Positions 37,301-49,720 of a stretch of 64,000 bases of DNA are shown here, in pieces. The first letter of the stretch is position 1. Each line of letters begins with the position of its first letter. The position numbers and the translations under genes were made by a program. Source of the DNA: Casuarius casuarius (Eukaryota; Chordata; Aves; Casuariiformes; Casuariidae). Where the stretch lies: the NCBI GenBank assembly GCA_003342895.1, contig PTFA01000031.1, positions 6,428,678 through 6,492,677 of the forward strand. Reading direction: 5' to 3'. The notes beneath the pieces are model-generated. The model made no database searches. It was not told the origin of the DNA and was given only the letters and a program-made list of their open reading frames with translations.

Positions 37301-38339
37301 TTTTTTTTAGCCTCTAGGGACATGGATGACCTGGACCTAATTTGAGACTTGCTGCTCAGTGGGGGGAAATGCAAGCGATGGTGCTGTGTCTGCTGTGATT
37401 CTTCCTCCAGTCCAGTGCTCTGCAAATACTTGCATGCATTTCTCATCTGCCACCCGAGCCTGAGCGATGCTCAGAAAACTCAACGATGTCTGGCACAACC
37501 ATTAGGAGAGTGCATGCCTCTACCAGTCTCTTCGTCCTTCCCTTGCTCCCTCCCCCAAAAGACGAGAAAAACAACCCATTTCTCAGATTAAAAGGAAAGT
37601 TCATCCAGGCTCAATATGCATAAAATTTGTCACCTGGGCTGCTTCGCTCAGAAATGAAAACGTAAAGATGTCTAAACAACAAATAACCTCAAAAAAGAAA
37701 TGAGCATCTCAAAAAAAAAAAAAGTTATCAAATATGCATTTGTTTATCACAGTCAAGTTTTATGATTCAAACCTGATTCATATATATTTTATGAAGAGAA
37801 TATCCATTGTGGTGGCAAAATTAAATGTATTTTGAAACTTGTATGTGACATTTATCTATCTGCTCTATCAGAAAAAAGTTGTCATATTCATTCAGACATA
37901 TATTACTTTTTCAATTTCCTGCCAGTAATGTTTTTTTAATGTTCTTTAGGGTGAGACCACAGGATTTCTCATTTCTCACAACAAAGACCATAACTCATTA
38001 GAATTATGTTGATGATTTTATAGGTAGAAAAGTTGCATTGCTCTTTTTAGAGGTGAACAATTTGCACTCTTATCCATGACAATCATGGGTTTTTTTTTTT
38101 AAAAGATACAGAGTCAGGTAGGTAATTGCTGGCTGCTCTTTCCCTGTCTGTTACAGATGTTCATCACATAAAATGAAAACTTACGGTGCGTTTTTATGAT
38201 GATTCAGGTTCTATTGTGAGCCAGAAGAGATAACAAAGATAGCACAAGTATTGAAAGTCCTTATCACACATCTTCCCTTCCAAAGGGATGATTTTGACGG
38301 GAAGTTTATATATATCCAGCGCTTAACAATAAACAGTGT

Positions 38340-38530
38340 TATGCAGCAGGTAAGGCTAAAGGGTCACAGGTAGAGAAGAAACGGCAACCAATCAGAGTGA
38401 ATTAATTGACAAGAGGCTACAGCGCCCGAGCGCAAGACTCGCTGCAGAGCTGCAAAGCGGAGCTGGCAACATCTTTCTCTGAACTGCTATTAAAGCAGCG
38501 CTGTAACAAGAACCTTATCTCATGTTGAAT
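38340..38530. promoter_or_regulatory. Candidate regulatory element with CCAAT box and CpG cluster
   Basis: CCAATCAG at 38388-38395 is a good NF-Y site. It is followed by 'gtgaattaattgacaagagg' with a TTAATT homeodomain-type core, then a dense CpG run 'cagcgcccgagcgcaagact' and cgctgcagagctgcaaagcgg (38420-38460). A TATA-like 'ttatatatatcc' lies about 80 bp before the CCAAT box. Unusual for this AT-rich intron; could be an enhancer or an internal promoter. No transcript evidence is available. Confidence 0.35.
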
Positions 38531-39662
38531 ACACTAAGTACAGGTCCTGCTATGGACTTCAAAGTGCACTGGGTCAAGCCCTGGGTAGAAAGGCCATATG
38601 ATTCTTGTGTTTTTTCCTTGTCTTTTTGGCTAGGATAGCAACACCACTATCCACAGTATGAGAATTCCATGAGCAACATCTGAACTACATTTATGAACAG
38701 AAGTAGAGTATTTGGCATTAGAGAAAGTGCCACCTCTTCTGAACATACGTAGTATTTGATAACAAATACAATTTTAAATAATATTTGGTAAAACCGGAAA
38801 TAATTGTGATGGCTTAACTTCAAAAGGTTGGTGATCAGTTCGGCTTAGATATCTATCTAAAATTATTTGAACACAGACTCCTTGGACTTTTTTTTAGGAC
38901 ATAAATTCTTATGTGATAAGACTCTCTCGTAACATTTTTATCATCTGCTGGTTTGAGCTGTGCTGGAAATACATTTAAATTGGCCCATGGTCTAAGAATT
39001 TAGCACTTCCCTTTATTGTCCCGATCAAGACAACAGAATAAAATGCCCAGAGAAAGGTAAAAGTTAATCATCTGCCAAAGGGAGAGATTTCCTCCTGACT
39101 AAAGGCTCAAAGTTTTGCTTAAAACCAGAGGAACGTCAGAGAGGCAATGTCTGGATTTGTACACAACTGATTTTTAAATAACAAAATGCCACAGATGGAA
39201 TACTTAATCTTACTTGCGAGAGAAACTATTGAACAGAAAGACCCTCCCTTTGCTTGTCTAGCCATCATTTAGTTAAAGTATTTGTAATGCTAAGTACATT
39301 TTAAATAATCCAAACAGATACCATTATCTTTGTCCACGGGATACTACTTCTCTATTTATCCAGGAAACAGAAACAAGCGAACAGACAAAACAGGTTTATA
39401 ATTTTCACAAAAAATCTGAGTGCCTCTAGACTAGTCCCCAAAACAAGGAAGGTTTAGTGCTACCAGGATCTGAGCTGCATTGTGAAAACTCCTGTGACTG
39501 CCACGCGGAACTCAAGGATAATTTTATCAGGAGGACTCAAGTCCTGTTAAAAATAATGGGTGTGCGGTATTGTAACGATCGAATTTATTTCACCTAATGT
39601 TAGCCAGATGGGAGCTAGAAGTCTAGTTGTAGATCATCATTTGGGTTCTCTCTATAGTCAAT

Positions 39663-39679
39663 GGAGAGAGAGAGAGAGG
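39663..39679. repeat. Short (GA)n microsatellite
   Basis: An uninterrupted 'gagagagagagagag' run within the long intron. Confidence 0.8.
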
Positions 39680-42600
39680 AACCTTTGTGAGTTAATTCAT
39701 CTCAACCTAAAATACATTTCTGAGATCAGCGAGGTGTTTTATACTTTGAAAGTATCTATTTCTTTCCACTGATGACAGAGGAGATTAAGCAACTACCTTA
39801 GACTTGATGCAGCCAAAGCTAATTTTTGTGTGGTTAAAATCAGGAAAAATTAACTCCAAGTTAAGAGTTTAATGAGATGTAGGTTGCTCAGGACCAAAGT
39901 CCCTTCAAATATTGGCCTCCAGCCTCTACATCATTTGGAAAAGGGTTGTCTTTTTATTGAACATCAGAACTTCTCAGCTGTAAGAAAAAGGAGGAAAAGA
40001 ACCCCAAGAAAAAACACAGCTGCTTTTTCCATGAGAGAAGTTCAACTTTTCTTCCTTTATTTTTTTTATTTCCTTTCTGAGTTACTATTAAAATGAGACA
40101 AGGCTTTGAGAAGACCTCACAGTCTGAAAGGCTGTTCAACAGATGAACAAAATGAAACCTGTTTGACCATCCCTGTCTAGCACATATATAAAAACGGAAA
40201 CAGAGATGATTCACTTAAATGACTTTAACTTGGTTGGTAATATCTCGAGGCATTTCACTGGGAAGGGTATAACTTACACAGCTCTTAAAAGTAAGTTTAA
40301 AAAAAGGACCCAGCAATGACTGTGGACTGAAGATTTATTAGAAGGACTCCCTAAGCATCTCTTGGAAGTCAAATTTCCATGTTCTGTACAAACTTGGTGA
40401 GAAATTGCCTTCTTGACATGATGGTCATTTATCTCCCCTCACTGTGTGTTCTTTGAGGGCTCCTTTTGCATCATTCGTTGGATAGTATAAAGCCGATTTT
40501 AACAATTTTACATTTGTGCTGTTGCCAAAGACCATAGTGATTTAGTGAATCAGGCATGCATCATTCATGTTTGTTCTCTCTTTTCACTGCATATGATTTT
40601 AAGGAGAAATAAAAGGCACAAGGGAGCCAAGGGTGCAACTTGCCACAGTAAATACTTTCTGGCAGGGGTACTTTCCATTGATGGATCTGATTATGAGCAT
40701 TTGAGCTCAACTCAGTAATATTTAAAATATATATTTTTATCTATATTCTGGAAAAAAAAGGCTATTGTTGTAATACATTTACTCATGAGATTCTATTTCC
40801 AAAATACAGGATGCAATATATTGTTGACTAAGGAGTTTCATGTAAGCATAGCTCTAACTATTCCTTGCTGTATATAACAGAAGTATGAAGGCAATTGAAC
40901 AGGCAAATGCTGATGTATATTACTAATAATATTTTTAGGTTCAGTATGAAAGTATTACCCTAACTGTCTGAAAAGGTGGCAAAAAACTTGTCTCGGTTTT
41001 GTCCTGTTCTCTCTCCCCATGCCCCAATAAACTTTGATAGCAAAATAATTAGCAACTGCAATTTCAAACATTTACAGTCAGCTCTTAGACTTCACAGGAT
41101 GAGAATCTGATCAGGGTTTTCTTTGCCTTTCTGAATCTGGCGAACTGAGCACAAGGTAGCTTGTTCTTTTTAGGTTTTTCTGAAGAAAACTTAAAAATCC
41201 AAATCTTGGCTTCTCTAAGGAGTCATTAAATATTTAAATTTCACTCTCCGGGAAGGTTCTTGTCTGGGTCCCTGTGGCAAAAGATCTCTACCGTGGCAGA
41301 GAAAAATGTAGCATTCTTTTCTAATGCCAGTTAAATGCTATTCTCATTCAAAGGTGAGAACCTTATGATCTATCTACCCTCTGTGCCTACAGACACGTAA
41401 AAATTTTTCTTTAGCTAGAGCATCTTTTGAGAATGTGTGTTTTTAATATTCTTATATCTATTTGAGAGCAATGTAGGTGGCTGTCTCTTACATGCATCCT
41501 TATCTACACAGATAAATGTAAATAGTATAGGGAAATAAAAATAAAGGTACACACAGAGTAGGTCTGACAGACAGGATATTTCAGTCTATCAGAATTATGA
41601 AAGATGTACTCTTGAGTCTAAGTATAGACTATCCAGAAGAAAAACATACAGATTTTAAATATACAGTTCTTGCATTGCAAGTGCTAATAATAATTGTGTG
41701 AGATTGTAAGTATAAAACCCACACATCACACATCAGCACCTGTATAATTAAAATTCACAGAACCATAGTTCCAGATGACACAATACATGATTTAAACACC
41801 TAAAAATGGAAGTCACCACCCAACACTTTGGAGGGACCTGTGGAGGTGATGTTCATCAATATGAGAGACACAAGAAGAAATGGGCAGACCTTGCCAGCCT
41901 TTGGGCAGGGGTTGTGAAATCTTTCCCACACAGTTCTGCTAACAAACCTTAATTTTCTTGATCACTTAAACACTTGATTCTGGCCTCTTGTGCAGACCAC
42001 GTGGTACTTTCTAGCAGTGAAGGGGTAGTCTGTATCACCTAACTCCCATTTCACAATTGGTGACCAACATTTATATCTTTGTGAGAAATCAAACCCTTAG
42101 AAAAACACAGACCTATTCCCCAATTAACAGACTGTAAGTAATTCATGATCTATATAAGATCATTATTACATTCCTCTGATATTACACTGGAAACAGATTT
42201 AAGGTAAAAGGGAGCAGCACTGAATCTTTCATGGTAACATGAGAATATTTAGTTTGTTTTCAGTTGTGACCAGAATAAAGGCCTAGGTCCCAGAGATTCA
42301 GGGGACACAAGCATGACTCAAGACAGGCAGTTAAAATATTTGTAATCTGGGGTCACTGTGGGTACCTGCAGAGAAGATCACAAAGTTTCAGGTAAGCTAC
42401 AGGGAACCCAATATTCCCTTCCAACTGGCCCCCAAATTCAGAGACCATTCCATCATCTACCTTTCATTTGCTTGCCTGTCATGGTCAATGCAATGTTGCC
42501 TTTGGGCCTCAGAAAACTGGATGCTGGTGAGGATGTTGATGTATGTTTAGCTGTGTATGTGCCTACACATGCATACATTCACATAAGTGAGAAGCAAATC

Positions 42601-43296
42601 AGCTGAAGAAATGCAGGCATCTACTACTATCTGAAATGCCTTAGGATATCTGCGACATCCACACAGGATTGGCACAAGACTTCGAGGGACCAGTATTTTT
42701 CTGGACTGGCCACAGGAGGCCTCATGGAATATTGTGAAATATCTAAAACAGCACTAACCTCCTATGTTTAAGTAACTGAATCCCAAATATAGTGGGGCAA
42801 AGAGCTGATGACAGGAAACAGAAGTGGTAGAGATATAGGAAGTAGACCAAGAATAAGGGAATTGGATATGTCAGGATGTCTGGGGATCCAGACTGTCACT
42901 GACAGTACCAGGTATCTGTTCATCAGTATCTTAGTTTCCATGTGGTTTTATGCTCCCACTTATGGAAGGAACCAAAACAGCAAAACCAGGGCAGGTGACA
43001 AAGAGCTAAGGCTAATAAAAAGAATTGAGACGGAAAGGAGAGGGAAAGTTTAGAATGCCAAATAGTGCTGATTCCCCCTCAAAGCTAGCACACTGCAGGA
43101 GTTTGATATAATCTTCCCTTCACTTTGAGGCTGTCTGTCTATCTGTGCTATCAAATAAGTCATATCTCGGCTTAATGCACAGACTGCAATGAAGGGAGTG
43201 GATTAGGCCTCTGGAGATGATGACTAACAAGTTAAAATTAAACTTTTTTCAGTTGGGCTGCACTGACCTATTTATACAATTTCTTTCTTGCTAGCT

Positions 43297-43301
<5 letters not shown>

Positions 43302-43371
<70 letters not shown>
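43302..43371. repeat. (T)70 homopolymer
   Basis: Seventy uninterrupted T residues inside the 32-kb intron, flanked by 'ttgctagctagttc' and 'aacattacaagatgtacc'. It could be the reverse complement of a poly(A) tail left by a minus-strand retroposition, but no SINE or processed-gene body or target-site duplication is visible next to it. It could also reflect assembly or sequencing error. Confidence 0.95.
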
Positions 43372-43377
<6 letters not shown>

Positions 43378-44149
43378 ACAAGATGTACCTGGCCTCTCTC
43401 ATCTCTCTCTAAACTGTCTCCCTGATGTCCTGATCACTCTCTGATCTATTTCTCTTTCTCTTATCTGCTGGGTGGATGCTAATATGACATATCCAACCTC
43501 TAAAACAAACCATTTATTTTGAAACTTGGCTATGTCAGAGCATTTGATGCATCAAACATTAAAATGAATATATATTTGGATATTGGGTACATCATGTCTT
43601 GATATTAAATTATCTCCTGAAAAGTGGATTGATTTTTAAACTGTCAGGATATATATATTGCTTGCTTGAATCTCTAGCACGAAGCTAGACATGAGGGGAG
43701 ACTAGGAAAGGTTCTCTATGAAGCACAGACAGAATACCTCAAGGGATATGAGTGTTTTCTTTATATTAATAAATTCTTTTTTATGCTTAAGGAAAGAGAT
43801 TCTGTCATTCTCTGCCATTATTATGTGACAATAATACATTAATCTTCTATGAGAAATACTTATCCTAGAGATAATATTTAATTAATGTGTAAAGAAGGAA
43901 GTTTAAGTGAAAAAGGTACTTTAAAAATCATATATATTTAATAACATTGGCATAGATATTTCAAAGTCCTTTTTTCTTTTTGATATCTGGGCCATTTGCA
44001 TACATACACACTCCAACCTAACACTGTCAGTCTCTGAAGAAAAATGACAAACTTAGATATACTTTTAGAAAGATAGATTGAGTGTCCATTCATGGTTAGG
44101 ACTGTGATTTTTTCTGCTTGAACTTTCCCTGCCACTATTCACAGATGCA

Positions 44150-45620
44150 GCACACATGAAAAGACATAGCATAATTCTTTGCAATACTCTGGATTCAAAC
44201 CAGAAGCCAGACAATCCTTTCTCTTACAGAACAATGCCCGTTTAATGGGTCTGCATCTGGCTGGTTATATCATTGGGGAACACTGCATGAATACAACTCA
44301 GTTGTCAGCTTACCATTGAATGTGTCAATCAAGTACTTCTGCAACTGTCTCCCTCTTTATATGAGGACTGTTCGAGGAAGACATTTTTTTCTTTTTCAGA
44401 TTCTTCACAAGATACTGCTAAAATATCCAGACTCCTATTCCTTTCAAATTTCAAACAAATATTGACACTGCTGCAAACATGGGAGCCCTGGATTTCACTT
44501 CCTCACCTGTGTTGGTAATACTTTCATCTATCACACACACACGTCAAGACTGAAACTCAACAAGAAAGCTCAATGGCCTTCATTTGTTCCAGGAAACTCC
44601 AAACCTTCCCCCAAAAATAGCAGTGCAAGGAGTCAAGGACCTCGACGATATTTACCATTGTACATTAACTTCCACTTTCAACAGAGTGATCTCCAACTGG
44701 CTTTTTTTTCATTTGCCCAAGCAGATCTTCTTGTTTTTTTCTGACATCAGTGCCAGTTGAGCAGAAAGTTACAGAAAGTCAAGTTCTGACTATGGAAAAC
44801 AACATTCAATACATACAAATTAGATAAAGTCTAAATAAAACTTAGCGCTAAGTTACACGAAGAACTATAATCTGATTTCTAAATGATCAAGCACATCTGG
44901 AAAGACATCTCAAACAGACTTACTCTCTGCTTTGATCCACTATTTCCTCTATTTACCTACAGCCCTCCTACACTCCAACATTCAGCGCATTCCCTCATGA
45001 GAAGTTTTGGACAGTCTGGAGGACTGTCTCAGCTTCAGGAATGGTCTTGGATTCTCTTCTATTGCTAATTTCTTGTAGAGCAGGATTCCTGTCATCTCCA
45101 GTTGGACAATGATGGGGCCTCAAATTGTTCTCAATTTTGTGACCTTAATTAAGGGAATGCAATGATGCAATATTCTTGGGCATCGGCTCACTCACAAGCA
45201 ATTCCCACTGCTTGGGAAACATCAGTAACACAGAAGGCACATTCCTTGGCAGCATCTGCGTGCAGCAGCTCTGTCCACTGTTTTGTTCAGCATCATCTTA
45301 AAGAATTTTCAATCAACCTGAAGACTTCAGTCTTTGCCTTCAAGTTCCTCTGTAGTTTGGTTCCTAGGAATCTAAACGGCCACCTAATGCTCCTGGAAGA
45401 AGGCTATAACTGACAAATTCAGCCTTCTGGGACAGTAACAGTCAAACTTCCCCTGTGCACGACCAAGTTTGTTTTCAGGGGCTGGTAAAGGACATGCAAC
45501 GAATTCCAATAGCTACTAAGGACCACTCCTGGGCTTATCACCTCTGGCTTCACCACATTTTGCTGCAAAAGCTGAGTACATTTCTGTTACCTGTCTTTCT
45601 CTAATGCAAAAATAAACAAT
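44150..45620 (+). other. Unassigned, possibly a decayed LINE
   Basis: About 1.5 kb with plus-strand composition richer in C and T and lower in G than the flanks. Near 45285-45400 one frame reads HHLKEFSINLKTSVFAFKF then LCSLVPRNLNGHL, which loosely resembles the C-terminal part of L2/Rex-type LINE ORF2 proteins (RIQFKVLVLTYKALHGLAPGYL). The rest is not recognised. It could instead be unique DNA with a chance resemblance. Confidence 0.25.
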
Positions 45621-46706
45621 ATGCATCTCTAAGAAGCCCCTCCAAAAATATTTTTAATATCCAAATGAAACAAAACAAACAAAGTACTCCTAACAAAATG
45701 AGACAAAATGCTCTTACCAAACATGAGACCCTATTCTACAAGAACAGAAGACAAATTTGTAGCCGGCACTACTCATGTTTCTTAAGGTGTTACTGGACAG
45801 TGGTAAGATATGGTGATAAGGAGAGCAATGCAAGAACCTCCACAGAGCAGAAAGATTTCATTAACTGTGATGTGTGCTACTGGTGATAACTATGCAAATT
45901 TGCCATGTTGTTAACCACATCACAATGCTGAACAGATTATAAGAAGGGTAAGTGTTTCTTTTAGTTACTGATTAGTTTTCACAAAAAATGGCAGAAAAGC
46001 TGAACTAATAGTTAGCTTGGTTTTCTCCTCCAGGTAAGAAAAATTAAGAAGGCACTGACAAAAGGACAGGTACATCCTGTACTTCTGACTTGAGAGATTC
46101 AGTTTAGATCAGTGAATAACATTTTCAAAAGTACCTAAATGCTTCAGGCTTTTAAGCCTCTCTTCAAAGTGTATCTACTCCACATAACACAGAAAACTAC
46201 TAAGACCCCAAAGCTAGTGACTAATGAGCCTATGTTACCTTGTTGAGAAGCAGGACTAATTAGTCCAGCCGTAATGCCATACTACTAAGGTTATACGGCT
46301 TGCAGGACGTGTGCTAGCACGGCGCTGGCTGTGAAACATAAACGTACCAACTCCTGGAGTTTGTTTGCAATGCTCTGTTACAGTGTGCATGGCCATGCCT
46401 TCAGGCACTAAGAATCCAAATTCTGGCTGACGGAAACTCAGGCTCCTACATGTATAAGCTGCTTTTGAAAATGAGACTTAGGCACCTCTGAAAAAATTTA
46501 CCTCAGAGCTATAGAGCATTAGTAGACATCCAGGCAAGAGGTTATAAATCTGAAATGTGAAGCTTGGTACTCAAAGTAAGATTTGCTGCAAGCTAAATGA
46601 AAGAAACTCTGGAGGTCTTTCTGGATATATGCAGATTGTTTAGAAGTGGATAGGGATTTCAATATGGAATTTTCTTTTCCCTTGTAAATCTGGAGACTTA
46701 AACTGT

Positions 46707-46728
46707 GATCCAGTATGGATCCAGTATG
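46707..46728. repeat. Exact 11-bp tandem duplication
   Basis: 'gatccagtatg' occurs twice head to tail with no mismatch. A small slippage product in intronic DNA. Confidence 0.9.
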
Positions 46729-47269
46729 CATTTTCCAGTAAGGAGAATTCCACATTAGTCTCAAATAATGGTGTTCCCCTTGCAGTTTCTATTTGCAACA
46801 CGTATGATTTAAAATATCAACTCTTGTCATGGGAATTTTTGGGGAAGATTGGAGTCTCCCCCACCAAAGATTTGACTTCAACTCATCATCTGGTCTGAAC
46901 TACTCCTAATACTCATTTTCCTGAAGCTCTGGATCAAAGTGGTAGTGCTTCCACTTTAAAGCTAGCCTCTTTGTTCAAGCAGGTTGTGATTTGGTGATAC
47001 TGTGTTTCTGCAAGACTTTTACAATGGATGGTTGTTCGGATAATTACTTTTTGGATATTTTTTACCCTATCCTTTTTTTTTTCCCTTTCCTATAAGAAAG
47101 TTAGAATCCCTCCATTAAATATCATGGCACCACTGTCGCACCTTTTTCTCATTAATGGCTAACTGGATATCACTTCTCCATGTTGCAAATGGGTAACTGT
47201 TCACTGTATCACAACCCTGTTTAAAAATGTGGATATTGAAAATTTATCAGTGATCACTGTCTAAAATAG

Positions 47270-47375
47270 ACAAAACAGAGTAGCAAGCTCTTTTTCTTGG
47301 TATAAATTAGCATCACTCTCTGCTCCTGTCCATTTCAATGAAACTACCAATTTACATGACCTGAGAATTTGGTCC
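47270..47375. repeat. Diverged hairpin-type interspersed repeat (tggtataaattagcat family)
   Basis: Contains 'ttggtataaattagcatcac', then 'tccatttcaatgaaactacc' and 'acctgagaatttggtcc'. This is the pattern of a palindromic sauropsid repeat (ctggtgtaaatcagcat ... attgacttcaatgg ... ctgaggatctggcc). Arms are heavily mutated. Confidence 0.4.
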
Positions 47376-48154
47376 ATACATTTTCACATTTATGCCACTG
47401 GCTAAAATTGAGGTTGGATAAATACTACAGTAAAATAAAGACATAGTCAGCAAAGTACGAATCAAAAGATAAATATGCCTTTGACAAATTCACGTGGGAG
47501 GTAATTAAACAAACAGCCTCTTCGACGTTTAAACTGTGGGGAGAGGAAACAACTGGAACAATTCTTTCCTTACAATTGACCTTTCCTCATTATATGTGCC
47601 CCTTTTCATCCTGCAAACAGCAGAACTACATATATTCAGCCCAGTGAAAGTCTGAGGGGGAAATAGAGAGTAAGACTCCACCTAGCAGAAATTTAATATA
47701 TGAAAATGGAGATCTTTCAAAACAGACTCTCCTGGCAAACGGTTTCCCAAGGAATGTCCTTAAATCCTAGTATTACTTGAGTGTTACAACTCCTCTCTCC
47801 ACCCTTTCCCTTAAAATGTGCCTCTTTCATTATCTCAGGCTTGTCATAAAATTTCCTTAACGTATACTACTGTCGATACTACCAATTCAGATTTTTGTCA
47901 ATCTTAGCTTTAAGAAGACATTGCTAGCCACCATTTTAACCATCACTGTTTAGATTTTTGGGAGTACTGTTAGATGCTGTGGGGGCTAAAATATTAGTGG
48001 TTACTCTATGTTAGCGCTGGGTAGCTGAAACAGATGCAGATGTTAAGAGAAAAGCTAATGGACATAGCACACTTGGAGAACAGTATGAATTGGACATGTT
48101 CACAAGGAATTTAAGGGGTGTTACACATTACATAGTTTTGGGCCTCCTAAACTT

Positions 48155-48155
48155 N
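48155..48155. other. Undetermined base (n)
   Basis: A single ambiguous base within 'cctcctaaacttnctggaga' in the long intron. An assembly or base-calling ambiguity with no effect on coding sequence. Confidence 0.99.
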
Positions 48156-49169
48156 CTGGAGAATTAAAAAACCTAGGCGGGGGGTGTCCTGCTTTTAAAT
48201 CCTCTGAGGAGGTACACCTTGCATTCCCTTCAATGGCTGACAATTTTATTGGTTAGTGTAAACAGAAACTAGGCCATATACCAGTTTCTTTCTATCTTCT
48301 TGAAGATGACTACTGATCTGACAATGCTAACTTTGCATACCTCTGTACATCAATCTGTAGCTGTCAAGAGATTCTTGCATCTTTGGTTCAAGAACACTGA
48401 AGATTTTAAAAACAACTTTGCATATACATATTCATTTGCTGTTCATAACATACAGGAGGAATAATTGTAGTGTTGAACAACAGGGGGAAAAAAGCAATGC
48501 ATTAGTCCCTTTGGTCTTATCTTCATGCAAAATTATACCATTGTCATTGAAAATATACTCAATAGTGATTTAACCGAAATAAATCCCTCTTAAGATATTC
48601 ACTTCAGTATTAGAATTTTATTTTGATTTAGCTGAAACCTGCTTAAAATGAGCTGGAATGAAACTGAAACAAACATTTTTAAAACAAGGCTCTCCACTCA
48701 GTATGTCTTACCAGTTTAACTAAACTCAGTTAAAATCCTCCCTCAAATTAAGTTAATTTCCTTTTGGAGATGAGATAGCCCCAACTTAACACCATCAGCA
48801 CAAAATGAAAATGCATCTTTTCCCATACTGTTTTGTAATTTGCCTATCCTTCAAAAGAAGGCAACTTGTCTCCGAGAAAGGAGCAGTCCTAGCACCATGG
48901 TCAATACTATATTTTCCAGGTTGTGGCCTCAGCCACTTTAAGACAAGACAGCAGCTAAACACAGAACAATAAACTCAGTTTGCAAGTAATTCTTGACACC
49001 AAAAAAAAGAAAAAAGGGTTACAGAAAATTGTGAAAATAATAGTACCTACATACACGTATGTAATACTTGGCAAGACAGAGATTCCCTTCTGAATGAGAG
49101 ATATTTTAGCGCTTTCCAAGCCAGTCCGCAATGAGGACAATGTTATTCTTTTAAATCCTTCTCCCTGTT

Positions 49170-49720
49170 TTTATTGCACATGACATATTACATTGTACTG
49201 TACAGTATGCCGTGATGAGAAATTCCCTGCTTATTTAATTGTGATCCTTCAACGAATTTGAAAGGGAGTGCTTTATTTCCATCTCTTTAATTTACTAGTT
49301 CTTTAGCTGATGATTTTATTAACCCTTGTATTTGAGAACTGATGCTTAACAAAAAAAGCAGAAGAAAAAAAGGCCCTTGGCAGTATTGTGAAGGCCTGGA
49401 ACTGAATAATGCACTTTAATAATGAGGGATAGAGCTATGGCTTTTGCTGATGGCTGTGACCGGCTCTGTGACCTGATTATGTCGCAGAGTGTCAGCAGCT
49501 GAGACACTACAAAAGGGAGCGCATCCCATCAAATCTATCTCCATTGTAATCACTCTCACTGCTGAGAGGCTTGTTAGGAGCAGAGGATCCATCAGGCCTC
49601 ATTAGCACCATTTACCATCAAGGAGCTCAAAGTGCAAATGTGTACCCTCTCATCAGAATAATGAGAACCAAAGTACTCCTATTATCTAATTGGATCAACA
49701 GTGCCACTCTCTCCATTTAG
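49170..49720. promoter_or_regulatory. Candidate conserved noncoding element
   Basis: A long repeat-free stretch rich in TAAT-type and other transcription-factor-like words: 'cactttaataatgagggata', 'gatggctgtgaccggctctg', 'gagtgtcagcagctgagaca', 'aggcctcattagcaccattt' and tctaattggatcaac. The middle block (49440-49510) has TGCTGA/TCAGCA-like MAF half-sites. It has the texture of deeply conserved developmental enhancers. That is a judgement from composition only. Confidence 0.35.
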
